Below, piece by piece: positions 11,348 to 21,322 of a stretch of DNA of 64,000 nt. Source of the stretch: Pseudomonas sp. FP2335 (GTDB lineage Bacteria; Pseudomonadota; Gammaproteobacteria; Pseudomonadales; Pseudomonadaceae); NCBI RefSeq assembly GCF_030687535.1, contig NZ_CP117437.1, positions 3,679,501-3,743,500 of the forward strand, given 5' to 3'. A program made the position numbers and the translations under genes. The notes under the pieces are model-generated. The model worked only from the letters and a program-made list of their open reading frames with translations, was not told the origin of the DNA and searched no databases. Positions within the stretch are counted from its first letter, which is position 1. Each line of letters opens with the position of its first letter.

Positions 11348-11851
11348 ATGGAATTCGCTTTCTATTTCGCGTCCGGTATTGCAGTGGTGTCCACGCTTCG
11401 CGTGATCACCAACACCAATCCTGTGCACGCCCTGCTCTACCTGATCATTTCGTTGATCGCCGTGGCCATGACCTTCTTCAGCCTCGGCGCGCCGTTCGCC
11501 GGTGTACTGGAAGTGATCGCCTACGCTGGCGCCATCATGGTGCTGTTCGTGTTTGTGGTGATGATGCTCAACCTCGGGCCGGCTTCGGTCGCCCAGGAGC
11601 GCGTCTGGCTCAAACCCGGCATCTGGCTCGGCCCGGTCGTACTGGCAGCCTTGCTGCTGGGTGAACTGCTGTATGTGCTGTTCGCTCACCAGAGCGGCCA
11701 GGCCATCGGCCACACCACCGTAGACGCCAAGGCCGTGGGCATCAGCCTGTTCGGCCCATACCTGCTGGTGGTCGAACTGGCTTCGATGCTGCTGCTCGCT
11801 GCAGCCATCACCGCCTTCCACTTGGGCCGCAACGAAGCCAAGGAGCAATGA
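11348..11851 (+). CDS. nuoJ: NADH-quinone oxidoreductase subunit J
   Basis: Membrane subunit of 167 residues with five predicted helices. The third helix region [20 protein letters not shown] contains the conserved YAGAIMVLF segment implicated in coupling. The ribosome binding site is AAGGAAGAAAG. Its end overlaps the alternative nuoK start. Confidence 0.96.
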   Translation: MEFAFYFASGIAVVSTLRVITNTNPVHALLYLIISLIAVAMTFFSLGAPFAGVLEVIAYAGAIMVLFVFVVMMLNLGPASVAQERVWLKPGIWLGPVVLAALLLGELLYVLFAHQSGQAIGHTTVDAKAVGISLFGPYLLVVELASMLLLAAAITAFHLGRNEAKEQ

Positions 11852-11853
11852 CG

Positions 11854-12162
11854 ATGCCTGCTATCCCTTTGGAGCATGGTCTGGCGGTCGCCGGCATCCT
11901 GTTCTGCCTTGGCCTGGTCGGCCTGATGGTCCGCCGTAACATTCTGTTCGTGTTGATGAGCCTGGAAATCATGATGAACGCTGCGGCACTGGCCTTCATC
12001 GTTGCCGGCGCACGTTGGGGCCAGCCGGATGGACAAGTCATGTTCATCCTGGTGATCAGCCTGGCAGCCGCCGAGGCCAGTATTGGCCTGGCGATCCTGC
12101 TGCAACTGTATCGTCGCTTCCACACGCTTGATATCGACGCTGCCAGTGAGATGCGCGGATGA
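11854..12162 (+). CDS. nuoK: NADH-quinone oxidoreductase subunit K
   Basis: Small MrpC-like membrane subunit, 102 residues, three helices, with the conserved membrane glutamates in [10 protein letters not shown] and [10 protein letters not shown] that take part in proton transfer. Two ATG codons are in frame, at 11848 and 11854. The second is chosen because AGGAG (11841-11845) lies 8 bases before it but only 2 bases before the first. The stop codon overlaps the nuoL start. Confidence 0.95.
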   Translation: MPAIPLEHGLAVAGILFCLGLVGLMVRRNILFVLMSLEIMMNAAALAFIVAGARWGQPDGQVMFILVISLAAAEASIGLAILLQLYRRFHTLDIDAASEMRG

Positions 12163-14012
12163 ACATGATCTTTCTGACTTTCGTATTTCCCCTGATCGGT
12201 TTCCTGCTGCTGTCGTTCTCTCGCGGACGCTGGTCGGAAAACCTCTCGGCCCTGGTGGGCGTGGGTTCCATTGGCCTGTCGGCGATCGTCGCCGCCTATG
12301 TCATCTGGCAATTCAACGTCGCGCCGCCGGAAGGCGGTCACTACACCCTGGTGCTGTGGCAGTGGATGTCGGTGGAGGGCTTCAAGCCCAACTTCGCCCT
12401 CTACGTCGACGGCCTGTCGATCACCATGCTTGGCGTGGTCGTCGGCGTGGGCTTCCTGATCCACCTGTTCGCGTCCTGGTACATGCGCGGTGAAGCGGGC
12501 TACTCGCGCTTCTTCTCGTACACCAACCTGTTTATCGCCAGCATGCTGTTCCTGGTGCTGGGCGATAACCTGTTGTTCCTGTACTTCGGCTGGGAAGGCG
12601 TAGGCCTGTGCTCGTACCTGTTGATCGGTTTCTACTACAGCAACCGCAACAACGGCAACGCGGCACTCAAGGCCTTTATCGTCACCCGTATTGGCGACGT
12701 GTTCATGGCCATCGGCCTGTTCATCCTGTTCCAACAGGTGGGCACGCTGAACATCCAGGAACTGCTGGTACTGGCGCCGCAGAAATTCCAGGTCGGCGAC
12801 TTCTGGATCACCCTCGCTACCCTGATGCTGCTGGGCGGCGCCGTGGGTAAATCCGCGCAACTGCCATTGCAAACCTGGCTGGCGGATGCGATGGCCGGTC
12901 CTACCCCGGTTTCCGCACTGATCCACGCCGCAACCATGGTCACCGCCGGTGTCTACCTGATCGCCCGTACCCACGGCCTGTTCACCCTGGCGCCGGACAT
13001 CCTGCACCTGGTGGGCGTCGTTGGCGGCGTGACCCTGGTACTGGCCGGCTTCGCCGCGCTGGTACAGACCGACATCAAGCGGATCCTCGCCTACTCGACC
13101 ATGAGCCAGATCGGCTACATGTTCCTGGCCCTGGGCGTTGGTGCCTGGGACGCGGCGATCTTCCACCTGATGACCCACGCTTTCTTCAAGGCCCTGCTGT
13201 TCCTTGCTTCCGGTGCGGTGATCGTTGCCTGCCACCACGAGCAGAACATCTTCAAGATGGGCGGCCTGTGGAAGAAACTGCCACTGGCCTACGCCAGCTT
13301 CATCGTCGGTGGTGCCGCCCTGGCCGCCCTGCCGTTGGTGACCGCCGGTTTCTACTCCAAGGATGAAATCCTCTGGGAAGCCTTTGCCAGCGGTAACCAG
13401 AACCTGCTGTACGCAGGCCTGGTGGGTGCGTTCATGACCTCGCTGTACACCTTCCGCCTGATCTTCATCACCTTCCACGGTGAAGCCAAGACCGAAGCGC
13501 ATGCAGGCCACGGCATCTCCCACTGGCTGCCTTTGTCGGTGCTGATCGTGCTGTCGACCTTCGTCGGCGCCATGATCACCCCGCCCCTGCACGGTGTACT
13601 GCCGCAAAGCGTCGGCCATGCCGGCGGCGAAGCCCAGCACAGCCTGGAAATCGCCTCGGGCGCCATCGCCATCGCCGGTATCCTGCTGGCAGCCCTGTTG
13701 TTCCTCGGCAAGCGTCGCTTTGTGACGGCCGTGGCCAACAGTGGCATTGGCCGCTTCCTGTCCGCCTGGTGGTTCGCTGCCTGGGGCTTCGACTGGATCT
13801 ACGACAAACTGTTCGTCAAGCCTTACCTGGCCATCAGCCATGTACTGCGCAAAGACCCGCTCGACCAGACCATCGGTTTGATCCCGCGCGCCGCCAAGGC
13901 CGGTCACACCGCCCTGAGCCGCAGCGAAACCGGTCAACTGCGTTGGTATGCCGCTTCCATGGCTGCCGGTGCTGTGCTGGTTATTGGTGCCATCGTCGTG
14001 GTAGCGGTCTGA
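12159..14012 (+). CDS. nuoL: NADH-quinone oxidoreductase subunit L
   Basis: Distal antiporter-like proton-pumping subunit, 617 residues and about 16 helices, including the C-terminal lateral helix. Conserved charged residues sit in the segments [36 protein letters not shown] and [14 protein letters not shown]. It starts within the nuoK stop codon. A 49-base gap to nuoM contains a GAAAGGA ribosome binding site. Confidence 0.97.
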   Translation: MNMIFLTFVFPLIGFLLLSFSRGRWSENLSALVGVGSIGLSAIVAAYVIWQFNVAPPEGGHYTLVLWQWMSVEGFKPNFALYVDGLSITMLGVVVGVGFLIHLFASWYMRGEAGYSRFFSYTNLFIASMLFLVLGDNLLFLYFGWEGVGLCSYLLIGFYYSNRNNGNAALKAFIVTRIGDVFMAIGLFILFQQVGTLNIQELLVLAPQKFQVGDFWITLATLMLLGGAVGKSAQLPLQTWLADAMAGPTPVSALIHAATMVTAGVYLIARTHGLFTLAPDILHLVGVVGGVTLVLAGFAALVQTDIKRILAYSTMSQIGYMFLALGVGAWDAAIFHLMTHAFFKALLFLASGAVIVACHHEQNIFKMGGLWKKLPLAYASFIVGGAALAALPLVTAGFYSKDEILWEAFASGNQNLLYAGLVGAFMTSLYTFRLIFITFHGEAKTEAHAGHGISHWLPLSVLIVLSTFVGAMITPPLHGVLPQSVGHAGGEAQHSLEIASGAIAIAGILLAALLFLGKRRFVTAVANSGIGRFLSAWWFAAWGFDWIYDKLFVKPYLAISHVLRKDPLDQTIGLIPRAAKAGHTALSRSETGQLRWYAASMAAGAVLVIGAIVVVAV

Positions 14013-14061
14013 TTATGAACACTGCCAACTTTGCGAACTTGCGAAAGGAAACGAGCCTGTC

Positions 14062-15594
14062 ATGATTCTGCCCTGGCTAATCCTGATCCCCTTTATCGGC
14101 GGCCTGCTCTGCTGGATGGGTGAACGCTTCGGCGCCACCCTCCCCCGCTGGATTGCGTTGCTGACCATGTCCCTGGAACTCGCTCTCGGCCTCTGGCTGT
14201 GGGCCCATGGCGACTATTCATTTGCTCCGGCACCGGGCGTCGATCCCACCTTCGCGCTTGAATTCAAGCACGTGTGGATCCAGCGCTTCGGCATCAACGT
14301 GCACCTGGCCCTCGACGGCCTGTCGCTGTTGATGATCCTGCTGACCGGCCTGCTGGGTATCCTTTCGGTACTCTGCTCCTGGAAAGAGATCCAGCGTCAC
14401 GTGGGCTTCTTCCACCTGAACCTGATGTGGATCCTGGGCGGTGTGGTTGGCGTGTTCCTCGCCCTCGACCTGTTCATGTTCTTCTTCTTCTGGGAAATGA
14501 TGCTGGTGCCGATGTACTTCCTCATCGCGCTCTGGGGTCACAGTTCTTCGGACGGCAAGAAAACCCGGATCTATGCGGCGACCAAGTTCTTCATCTTCAC
14601 CCAGGCTTCCGGCCTGATCATGTTGGTGGCGATCCTGGGTCTGGTACTGGTCAACTTCAACAACACCGGCGTGATTACCTTCAACTACGCCGACCTGTTG
14701 AAAACCAAGATGTCCCTGACCACCGAGTACATCCTGATGCTGGGCTTCTTCATCGCCTTCGCGGTGAAGCTGCCGGTGGTGCCGTTCCACTCCTGGTTGC
14801 CTGACGCTCACGCCCAGGCACCGACCGCGGGTTCCGTGGACCTGGCCGGTATCTTGTTGAAGACTGCCGCTTACGGCCTGCTGCGTTTCGCCCTGCCGCT
14901 GTTCCCGAATGCCTCGGCCGAGTTCGCGCCGATCGCCATGACCCTGGGTCTGATCGGGATCTTCTACGGTGCGTTCCTGGCCTTCGCCCAAACCGACATC
15001 AAGCGCCTGATTGCCTTCTCGTCCGTTTCCCACATGGGTTTCGTACTGATCGGCATCTACTCCGGCAGCCAACTGGCGCTGCAAGGCGCGGTGATCCAGA
15101 TGCTGGCCCACGGTGTCTCGGCCGCTGCACTGTTTATCCTGAGCGGTCAGCTGTACGAGCGCCTGCACACCCGTGACATGCGTGAAATGGGTGGCGTGTG
15201 GTCGCGCATCGCCTACCTGCCGGCGATCAGCCTGTTCTTCGCCGCCGCGTCCCTGGGCTTGCCGGGTACCGGCAACTTCATCGGCGAGTTCCTGATCCTG
15301 ATGGGGGCCTTCGTGCAGACGCCATGGATCAGCGCCATCGCAACGTCCGGCCTGGTGTTCGGTTCGGTCTACTCGTTGATCATGATCCACCGCGCCTACT
15401 TCGGCCCGGCCAAGTCCGACACCGTCCTGCAAGGGATGGATGCTCGCGAACTGATCATGGTGCTCGGCCTTGCGGTACTGCTGATCTACATCGGCGTGTA
15501 CCCGCAACCGTTCCTGGACACTTCTGCCGCAACGATGCATGGCGTGCAGCAGTGGTTCGGCACCGCCTTCTCTCAACTCGCTTCGGCCCGGTAA
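14062..15594 (+). CDS. nuoM: NADH-quinone oxidoreductase subunit M
   Basis: Second antiporter-like subunit, 510 residues, about 14 helices. Family-typical segments: [39 protein letters not shown] and [17 protein letters not shown], holding the Glu, Lys and His residues of the proton path. nuoN starts seven bases after the stop. Confidence 0.97.
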   Translation: MILPWLILIPFIGGLLCWMGERFGATLPRWIALLTMSLELALGLWLWAHGDYSFAPAPGVDPTFALEFKHVWIQRFGINVHLALDGLSLLMILLTGLLGILSVLCSWKEIQRHVGFFHLNLMWILGGVVGVFLALDLFMFFFFWEMMLVPMYFLIALWGHSSSDGKKTRIYAATKFFIFTQASGLIMLVAILGLVLVNFNNTGVITFNYADLLKTKMSLTTEYILMLGFFIAFAVKLPVVPFHSWLPDAHAQAPTAGSVDLAGILLKTAAYGLLRFALPLFPNASAEFAPIAMTLGLIGIFYGAFLAFAQTDIKRLIAFSSVSHMGFVLIGIYSGSQLALQGAVIQMLAHGVSAAALFILSGQLYERLHTRDMREMGGVWSRIAYLPAISLFFAAASLGLPGTGNFIGEFLILMGAFVQTPWISAIATSGLVFGSVYSLIMIHRAYFGPAKSDTVLQGMDARELIMVLGLAVLLIYIGVYPQPFLDTSAATMHGVQQWFGTAFSQLASAR

Positions 15595-15601
15595 GAGCGC
15601 T

Positions 15602-17065
15602 ATGGAATTCACGATCCAACACTTTATCGCGCTTGCGCCGCTGCTGATTACCAGCCTCACCATCGTGGTGGTGATGCTGGCCATCGCCTGGCGCCGCAAT
15701 CACTCGCAAACGTTCCTGCTGTCCTGTGCCGGTCTGAACCTGGCCCTGCTGTCGATCATCCCGGCCCTCAAGGTCGCGCCACTGGCCGTAACGCCACTGA
15801 TGATGGTCGATGACTTCGCGCTGCTGTACATCGCACTGATCCTGGTGGCGACACTGGCCTGCGTCACCCTCGCCCACGCCTACCTCGGCGAAGGCGGCAC
15901 CGGCTACCCAGGCAACCGCGAAGAGCTGTACCTGCTGATCCTGCTGGCTGCGGCCGGTGGCATCGTGCTGGTCAGCGCACAGCACCTGGCGGGCCTGTTC
16001 ATCGGCCTGGAACTGCTGTCGATCCCGACCTACGGCCTGGTGGCCTACGCCTTCTTCAACAAGCGTTCCCTGGAAGCCGGCATCAAGTACATGGTGCTGT
16101 CGGCCGCCGGTTCCGCGTTCCTGTTGTTTGGTATGGCCCTGCTGTACGCCGAAGCCGGCAGCCTGAGCTTCACCGGTATCGGTCATGCCCTGGCCACCAC
16201 CAGCATGCCTGCGCCGATTGCCCAACTGGGCCTGGCCATGATGCTGATCGGCCTGGCGTTCAAGCTGTCGCTGGTGCCGTTCCACTTGTGGACCCCGGAC
16301 GTGTACGAAGGCGCCCCGGCGCCGGTGGCTGCGTTCCTGGCTACCGCGTCGAAAGTCGCCGTGTTTGCAGTGATGGTGCGTCTGTTCCAGATCTCCCCTG
16401 CCGCCAACACCGGCGTCCTGAGCGACGTACTGACCGTGATCGCCATCGCGTCGATCCTGTTCGGTAACCTGCTGGCACTGACCCAGAACAACCTCAAGCG
16501 TCTGCTGGGTTACTCGTCCATCGCACACTTCGGCTACCTGCTGATCGCCCTGGTGGCGAGCAAAGGCCTGGCCGTGGAAGCCATGGGCGTGTATCTGGTC
16601 ACCTACGTGATCACCAGCCTTGGTGCGTTCGGCGTGATCACCCTGATGTCCTCGCCGTTCAAAGGCCGTGACGCCGACGCCCTGTACGAATACCGCGGCC
16701 TGTTCTGGCGCCGTCCGTACCTGACCGCCGTACTCACTGTGATGATGCTGTCCCTGGCCGGTATCCCGCTGACCGCAGGCTTCATCGGCAAGTTCTACAT
16801 CGTCGCCACCGGCGTTGAAGCCCACCAGTGGTGGTTGGTTGCCTCGCTGGTACTGGGCAGCGCCATCGGCGTGTTCTACTACCTGCGCGTGATGGTCACC
16901 CTGTACCTGATCGAGCCAAACCTGCGTCGCGTGGATGCCGAGCTGCATTGGGAACAGAAGGCAGGCGGCGTGATGCTGCTGGCCATCGCCCTGCTCGCGT
17001 TCTTCCTGGGCGTGTACCCACAACCGTTGCTCACTCTGGTGCAGCACGCGGTGTTGGGCGTTTGA
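15602..17065 (+). CDS. nuoN: NADH-quinone oxidoreductase subunit N
   Basis: Third antiporter-like subunit, 487 residues, about 14 helices, last gene of the operon. Segments [39 protein letters not shown] and [18 protein letters not shown] are characteristic. The ATG at 15602 ([13 protein letters not shown]) is preferred; an in-frame extension into the nuoM 3' end would overlap nuoM by 56 bases and is not family-like. A strong terminator follows 23 bases later. Confidence 0.97.
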   Translation: MEFTIQHFIALAPLLITSLTIVVVMLAIAWRRNHSQTFLLSCAGLNLALLSIIPALKVAPLAVTPLMMVDDFALLYIALILVATLACVTLAHAYLGEGGTGYPGNREELYLLILLAAAGGIVLVSAQHLAGLFIGLELLSIPTYGLVAYAFFNKRSLEAGIKYMVLSAAGSAFLLFGMALLYAEAGSLSFTGIGHALATTSMPAPIAQLGLAMMLIGLAFKLSLVPFHLWTPDVYEGAPAPVAAFLATASKVAVFAVMVRLFQISPAANTGVLSDVLTVIAIASILFGNLLALTQNNLKRLLGYSSIAHFGYLLIALVASKGLAVEAMGVYLVTYVITSLGAFGVITLMSSPFKGRDADALYEYRGLFWRRPYLTAVLTVMMLSLAGIPLTAGFIGKFYIVATGVEAHQWWLVASLVLGSAIGVFYYLRVMVTLYLIEPNLRRVDAELHWEQKAGGVMLLAIALLAFFLGVYPQPLLTLVQHAVLGV

Positions 17066-17088
17066 TCGCTTAGCAAGATGCGGTAAAC

Positions 17089-17123
17089 AAAACGGCGCCT
17101 TCGGGCGCCGTTTTGCGTTTTTA
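17089..17123 (+). terminator. Terminator of the nuo operon
   Basis: AAAACGGCGCC-TTCG-GGCGCCGTTTT is a perfect 11-base stem with a stable UUCG tetraloop, followed by GCGTTTTTA. Confidence 0.95.
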
Positions 17124-17220
17124 GCAGTGAGTGCATTCCAACAGGCATTCCTGTGCCCGAATCGTCACACGGCCCTCCGACACTTGAACGGATTGTTCTG
17201 ACGAATGCGGTCAAAAATAG

Positions 17221-17303
17221 GGGAGCGGGCTTGCCCGCGAATGCGCAGTGTCAGTCACAGATACGTCGACTGATCTGACGCTTTCGCGGGCAAGCCCGCT
17301 CCC
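17221..17303. repeat. REPIN-like paired palindromic repeat
   Basis: Left arm GGGAGCGGGCTTGCCCGCGA and its near-perfect inverse at 17283-17303, separated by about 40 bases. Same family as the elements at 1588, 25446, 55674 and 60545. Confidence 0.85.
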
Positions 17304-17463
17304 ACAGTTGGTCGGTGTTGATGCGCAGTAGGTAATTCCCTGTGAGAGCTGTCGAGCTTTAGCGAGGCTGCGAAGGCGATGGCACTGTTGGTGGAGATAT
17401 TGCCCTCCACCATCGAACCTCCCACACAGGTCGGTGCTCCCACAGGGGGGACTCGGTGTGGCG
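17304..17463. other. Intergenic, degenerate repeat remains
   Basis: No gene is supported between the REPIN and the barrel gene. The stretch carries GAGCTGTCGAGCTTTAGCGA (17344-17363), which resembles a dispersed Pseudomonas intergenic repeat, and several CTCCCACA fragments near 17425-17445 that look like broken REP arms. Confidence 0.4.
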
Positions 17464-18216
17464 TTAGAACGCGATACCGACCTTCACTCCATACTCATCA
17501 CGCTTGAGCCTGGTGTTATCCGCCAGTTCCGAATCGTCATCCAGCTTGTACTCGGTACGGGTGTAGTACAGGCCAGCAACCACCGGCAGGTCGCCCTTCT
17601 GGTTCATCAGCAGGCTGACCTCCGCGTAGGGGTTGGTGCGATCCTTGAGGTCCACGGTATCGCTGCCAAGGCCATCCACCTTGATCTTGGCGCGGCCGTC
17701 GAGGGTATGACGGGCACCGGCTTCAACGCGCAAGGTCATGTCGTTGAACTGGTGGTTATAGCCCAGGGCGGCCTTGGCAAATGGCGATTTGCTGGTCAGT
17801 TCCAGGTCGTAGTCATTGGAGTCCAGCTCATAGCGGGTCCAGCTGTAGCCGCCACCGACAATCACGTCGACCGAGTTGCGCGCATCCAGCGCGGCACGCC
17901 AGCCGAGATCGAGGTCGGCCTGGCCTTCCTTGAGCTTGTTGTCGCTTTTTTTGCCGTATTTGGCTTCGACACCGGCCTGGTAGATGAAGCCGGATTCAGC
18001 GGTGAGCTTGTTGCCGAAGTTATAGAACAGGCCCGCTTCGGGCATGTCGTCCTTGTCACTGCGGCTGCCGCCTTCAAGCTTGAAATCGTTATAGCTGCCC
18101 AGCAGGCCGAAAGTGGAAATCGGTGCTGTGGACGGTGCGGCAAACACCACGGCCGGCGCTGCGACTAGCGCGAATACCGAGGTGTTCTTGAGGATTGTTC
18201 CGAATAGCCTGGACAT
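17464..18216 (-). CDS. Outer-membrane beta-barrel protein, function unknown
   Basis: The 250-residue precursor has a signal peptide (about residues 1-26, ending VVFA-APS). It then shows alternating hydrophobic/polar strands typical of a porin-like barrel of about ten strands, ending in a C-terminal phenylalanine (VKVGIAF), the signal recognised by the BAM machinery. I do not recognise a named family. Long charged loops (for example GGSRSDKDD and DSNDYDLEL) suggest extracellular loops. Start at 18216 is chosen because AAGGAG lies 10 bases upstream; an in-frame start seven codons earlier would overlap that site. It stands alone, convergent with the nuo operon. Confidence 0.75.
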   Translation of the reverse strand: MSRLFGTILKNTSVFALVAAPAVVFAAPSTAPISTFGLLGSYNDFKLEGGSRSDKDDMPEAGLFYNFGNKLTAESGFIYQAGVEAKYGKKSDNKLKEGQADLDLGWRAALDARNSVDVIVGGGYSWTRYELDSNDYDLELTSKSPFAKAALGYNHQFNDMTLRVEAGARHTLDGRAKIKVDGLGSDTVDLKDRTNPYAEVSLLMNQKGDLPVVAGLYYTRTEYKLDDDSELADNTRLKRDEYGVKVGIAF

Positions 18217-18349
18217 CGTTTTACATCTCCTTGTCATTTGAACAAATCATTCCGGAACCGATTCGAGCCTGAATGTAGGAAAAAGGTTCGAATTGATTTG
18301 CTCGGATCTGGAGATAAAACGGTTCAGCGAAGGCTCTATTTCAATATTT

Positions 18350-19177
18350 TCAGCAACCCGCCAACACCAGGCCCTCAAGTACCGGGCGAAGTTGCGGATG
18401 CGCTGGCAAGCGAATGCCAAAGGTCTCGTGCAGCAACGTCAGCAACTCATCAGCGCTGGCGACCACCTGTTTTTCGCTCGACCTATCCAGGTAATGCACC
18501 GCGTAGTGGCCGTTGTTCAGCGTATAGCGTTTGCCCACGGCCAACAGCGCTGCCTTCAACTGGCCCACGAACGGCGACCCCGGATGAGTGGACACGTACC
18601 AGTTGCCGATTTCGTAGTCGATGTCCGCCTGCACCTGCAGGTCGAACACATACAAACCACGCCATTGCCCCGCGACTTCGGCCCATAACGTGTAGCTGCC
18701 ATCTGCATTGTGCGTCAGCCGATACGGCTCGTGCGCCGTGGCCTGCACGGCCTCGCTGTCCAACTGCAATGGGCTGCTGGGCACCATGCCGCCAAAGCCG
18801 ACATCGGTGATGTAGCGCACGCCGTCCACGGTCACCAGGCTCAAGCGATGGGTGCGTGCGGTGCGCGCATCCGGCGGCCCGCCCATCACCACCCGGCCGG
18901 TAATGCCGCGTGCGTCGAAACCGAGTTCCTGCAACAGCAACAGGAACATCTGGTTCAACTCATAGCAATAACCACCCCGCCCATCGATCAACACCTTCTG
19001 CTCGACACTCGCCAGATCGATGGGCACCGGCAGGCGCAGCAAGGTCGACAGGCTTTCAAAGGCAAACGTGCACACATGACGCAACTGCAGGTCACGCAGG
19101 GTTTGCAGGGTCGGCGCGGGTGGAGTGTCATAGCCCAGGCGTCGCAGGTACAACTGTCGATGACTCAGGTGGGACAT
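18350..19177 (-). CDS. Arylamine N-acetyltransferase
   Basis: Transfers acetyl groups from acetyl-CoA to arylamines or hydrazines in the cytoplasm. The 275-residue protein has the full catalytic triad: Cys71 in RGGYCYELN, His110 in RTHRLSLV and Asp125 in YITDVGFGG. These positions are close to those of characterised NATs. The ATG at 19177 has AAGGAG six bases upstream; a GTG six codons earlier is less likely. Its length and triad spacing indicate an active enzyme. No operon partners. Confidence 0.93.
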   Translation of the reverse strand: MSHLSHRQLYLRRLGYDTPPAPTLQTLRDLQLRHVCTFAFESLSTLLRLPVPIDLASVEQKVLIDGRGGYCYELNQMFLLLLQELGFDARGITGRVVMGGPPDARTARTHRLSLVTVDGVRYITDVGFGGMVPSSPLQLDSEAVQATAHEPYRLTHNADGSYTLWAEVAGQWRGLYVFDLQVQADIDYEIGNWYVSTHPGSPFVGQLKAALLAVGKRYTLNNGHYAVHYLDRSSEKQVVASADELLTLLHETFGIRLPAHPQLRPVLEGLVLAGC

Positions 19178-19297
19178 GGCGCACTCCTTGGGCACGTGGC
19201 AGAGGCGTCACTATGCCGCGCCGACGTGCGGATTGTCATTTTGAATGAACCTTTTTGAACGCCGCCCTATCCATTTATAACAACACAGGGAGGCAAC

Positions 19298-19534
19298 ATG
19301 AGTACCGCAAAAATCTACACGATCAATTACCAGCTGCACGGACAACCGAAGTCCTTTGTGGTGCGCGCCGAAGTGATGAACAACGCCGAGGCCTGGCACT
19401 GGGCGGCGGTGGATGCCGACATCGCCCATGTAAGCCGCATTGGCCGGGTCGGACACGAACAAGTGAAGAAGACCACGCGCCCTTGGGCGGAAAAGTTCGG
19501 TATCACCGAGGTAACTTGGCTCGCACCCAAGTAA
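19298..19534 (+). CDS. Small conserved hypothetical protein (DUF6555-like)
   Basis: A 78-residue cytoplasmic protein of mixed charge with a good AGGGAGG ribosome binding site and its own terminator, so it is probably a real single-gene unit. The pattern YxLHGxPKSFxxRAE, AWHWA, then RPxAEKFGIT resembles small Pseudomonas proteins that I recall as DUF6555; that match is from memory. No function can be inferred. Confidence 0.7.
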   Translation: MSTAKIYTINYQLHGQPKSFVVRAEVMNNAEAWHWAAVDADIAHVSRIGRVGHEQVKKTTRPWAEKFGITEVTWLAPK

Positions 19535-19539
19535 GTAAA

Positions 19540-19566
19540 AGCCCCGCTGAAGCGGGGCTCTTTCTA
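19540..19566 (+). terminator. Terminator after the 78-residue gene
   Basis: AGCCCCGCT-GA-AGCGGGGCT stem followed by CTTTCT, starting five bases after the stop codon. Confidence 0.8.
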
Positions 19567-19613
19567 TCCAGTGTGCGAAGATGCCCGCCTACGCCACTGG
19601 AGACTGCACCCGG

Positions 19614-20135
19614 ATGTTCGAGCTCAAACCCTGCGACCCCGTCACCTACCGCCGCCAAACCCGCCGCAGCACACTGATTGTGGCGGTGCTGTTCCTGGCC
19701 CTGGCGATGCTCTTGTCCAGCCTCGCGGTGATGCTGTTCGGCGAACCCGGCGGCGACAACTTTCGCTTCAACGTCGGCGGCGTATTTGCTGGCGTACTGA
19801 TCACCCTGGCACTGGTGCGCGGTCCTTTCTGGAGCCAAACCTGGCTTGCACCGGCCGTATATGGCTGGCAACTCAAGCGCAGCCTGATGAGCGTGACCAA
19901 CGTGATGCACAAGGTCACGGAACGCGTGCAGGCGAATGACCCCAGCGCAATCAAGCTGCTGCGTTTCTACCATCTGGGCCTGACGCAAATGCATGCACTG
20001 GATGCCAACTCCAGCGCGCAAGTGCAGTTGATCGGCGAGATCGAGGCGCATAAGGCGAAGATGCAGGCACTGGGGATGGATACCGAACAAACCCGTCTCG
20101 ATCCGGCCTGGCTGGACCACGTCAAGGCAGCCTGA
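19614..20135 (+). CDS. DUF3087-like membrane protein
   Basis: A 173-residue protein with two hydrophobic helices (about residues 20-42 and 56-75), then a soluble helical C-terminal half. The layout and the start FELKPCDPVTYRRQTRRS fit DUF3087 proteins of pseudomonads, whose function is unknown. ATG 19614 is chosen; an upstream ATG at 19581 would overlap the preceding terminator region and has no ribosome binding site. It converges on the MFS gene with only one base between stop codons. Confidence 0.65.
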   Translation: MFELKPCDPVTYRRQTRRSTLIVAVLFLALAMLLSSLAVMLFGEPGGDNFRFNVGGVFAGVLITLALVRGPFWSQTWLAPAVYGWQLKRSLMSVTNVMHKVTERVQANDPSAIKLLRFYHLGLTQMHALDANSSAQVQLIGEIEAHKAKMQALGMDTEQTRLDPAWLDHVKAA

Positions 20136-20136
20136 G

Positions 20137-21255
20137 TCAGCGCGCCCGCCAGCAAAACAACGCACTCAGCGCAATCGCCGCGCCGGCCAGGCCAAACACC
20201 AGCGGTGCCGAGGCTACCGGCAGCAGTAAACCCGCCAGCAACGGTCCGAGGCCCGCGCCGATGTCACGCCACACGGCATTTGACGCGAGCGCCGAGACGC
20301 GCATCGAACCCGGGTTGCGCTCGGCCACCAGGGTGGTCACCAACGGCAGTTGCAGCGCACGCAGCACCAGCACCGCGGCCGCGCCCGCAATCACCCAGTA
20401 GCTGGAAAACGCCGTCAGGGCCAAGGCACTCAGGAACGAAAACAGCAGCAACATCGAGGTCGCGCCAAATCGCTGTGCCGCGCGACCGCCCAACGGGCTC
20501 AGGAGCATTTCCGAAAGATAACGCAGCGCCATCAAACCACCGGCGATCAGTACCGCGTCGCCGCCGAGAATCTTCTGCGCTTGGATCGACAGACCGAAAA
20601 TAAACAACCCATCCAACGCCACGCCTTCGATAAACGACCACATCGCCACACTGTCGGGCCACTTGAAGCGGCGCCCGGTGCTGTGCAGATCATGGCCCGC
20701 AGTGGGCAAGCCGCGCGCCATCCACAGGCCCACCAGGCAGGCGCCAGCAAGAATAAGGAAGATCGGCCGCGGACCGGCCCACAGCGTCAGCCAACCGCCC
20801 AGTGGCAGCGCCAGCATGGGCCCCAGGGCGATCACCGCCCGCGAGCGCCCGGCACGGCGTGCGGCACCGGCTGGCTCTGAGGTGGCGAGTACTTGGGTCG
20901 ACAGGTTCAGCGCGGCAAAACACAGGCCCCAGATCAGCCGCAGCCCCAACAAGGCGGCGAAGCCCGACAACATTGAATTGCCCAGGGCGCACAGCGTCGC
21001 CGCAGCGGCGGCGATCATGCAAGTCAGACGGTCGCCGTTGCGTGCGTAGAAATTCAGCACATGCCGGTAACCGAAAATCCGCACCAGGCGATTGGCCGCC
21101 AGCAACACCCCGGCCTGGGCCAGGGTAATGCCAAACGCTTGGGATTCCATTGGCAGCAACAAGTACAGCAGCACGTCACTGGGCAGGCAGAAAGCGAGGG
21201 TCAGTGCAGCCCGGCGAGAGGTCGTGTCAGCAGTACGTTGGGCCAGGCTGGTCAT
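20137..21255 (-). CDS. MFS transporter
   Basis: Twelve-helix major facilitator of 372 residues starting MTSLAQRT; an in-frame codon 48 bases upstream would add a hydrophilic leader. The loop between helices two and three reads NRLVRIFGYRHVLNFYARNGDR, a version of the MFS motif A region. It is probably an exporter; the substrate is not evident. It lies 67 bases downstream of another minus-strand MFS gene, with which it may be co-transcribed. Confidence 0.85.
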   Translation of the reverse strand: MTSLAQRTADTTSRRAALTLAFCLPSDVLLYLLLPMESQAFGITLAQAGVLLAANRLVRIFGYRHVLNFYARNGDRLTCMIAAAAATLCALGNSMLSGFAALLGLRLIWGLCFAALNLSTQVLATSEPAGAARRAGRSRAVIALGPMLALPLGGWLTLWAGPRPIFLILAGACLVGLWMARGLPTAGHDLHSTGRRFKWPDSVAMWSFIEGVALDGLFIFGLSIQAQKILGGDAVLIAGGLMALRYLSEMLLSPLGGRAAQRFGATSMLLLFSFLSALALTAFSSYWVIAGAAAVLVLRALQLPLVTTLVAERNPGSMRVSALASNAVWRDIGAGLGPLLAGLLLPVASAPLVFGLAGAAIALSALFCWRAR

Positions 21256-21322
21256 AAAACTGAAACATCCCGAAATATCCAGGTCGCCACGGTAGCCTTC
21301 CACACGCGTGTTTTACAACGCC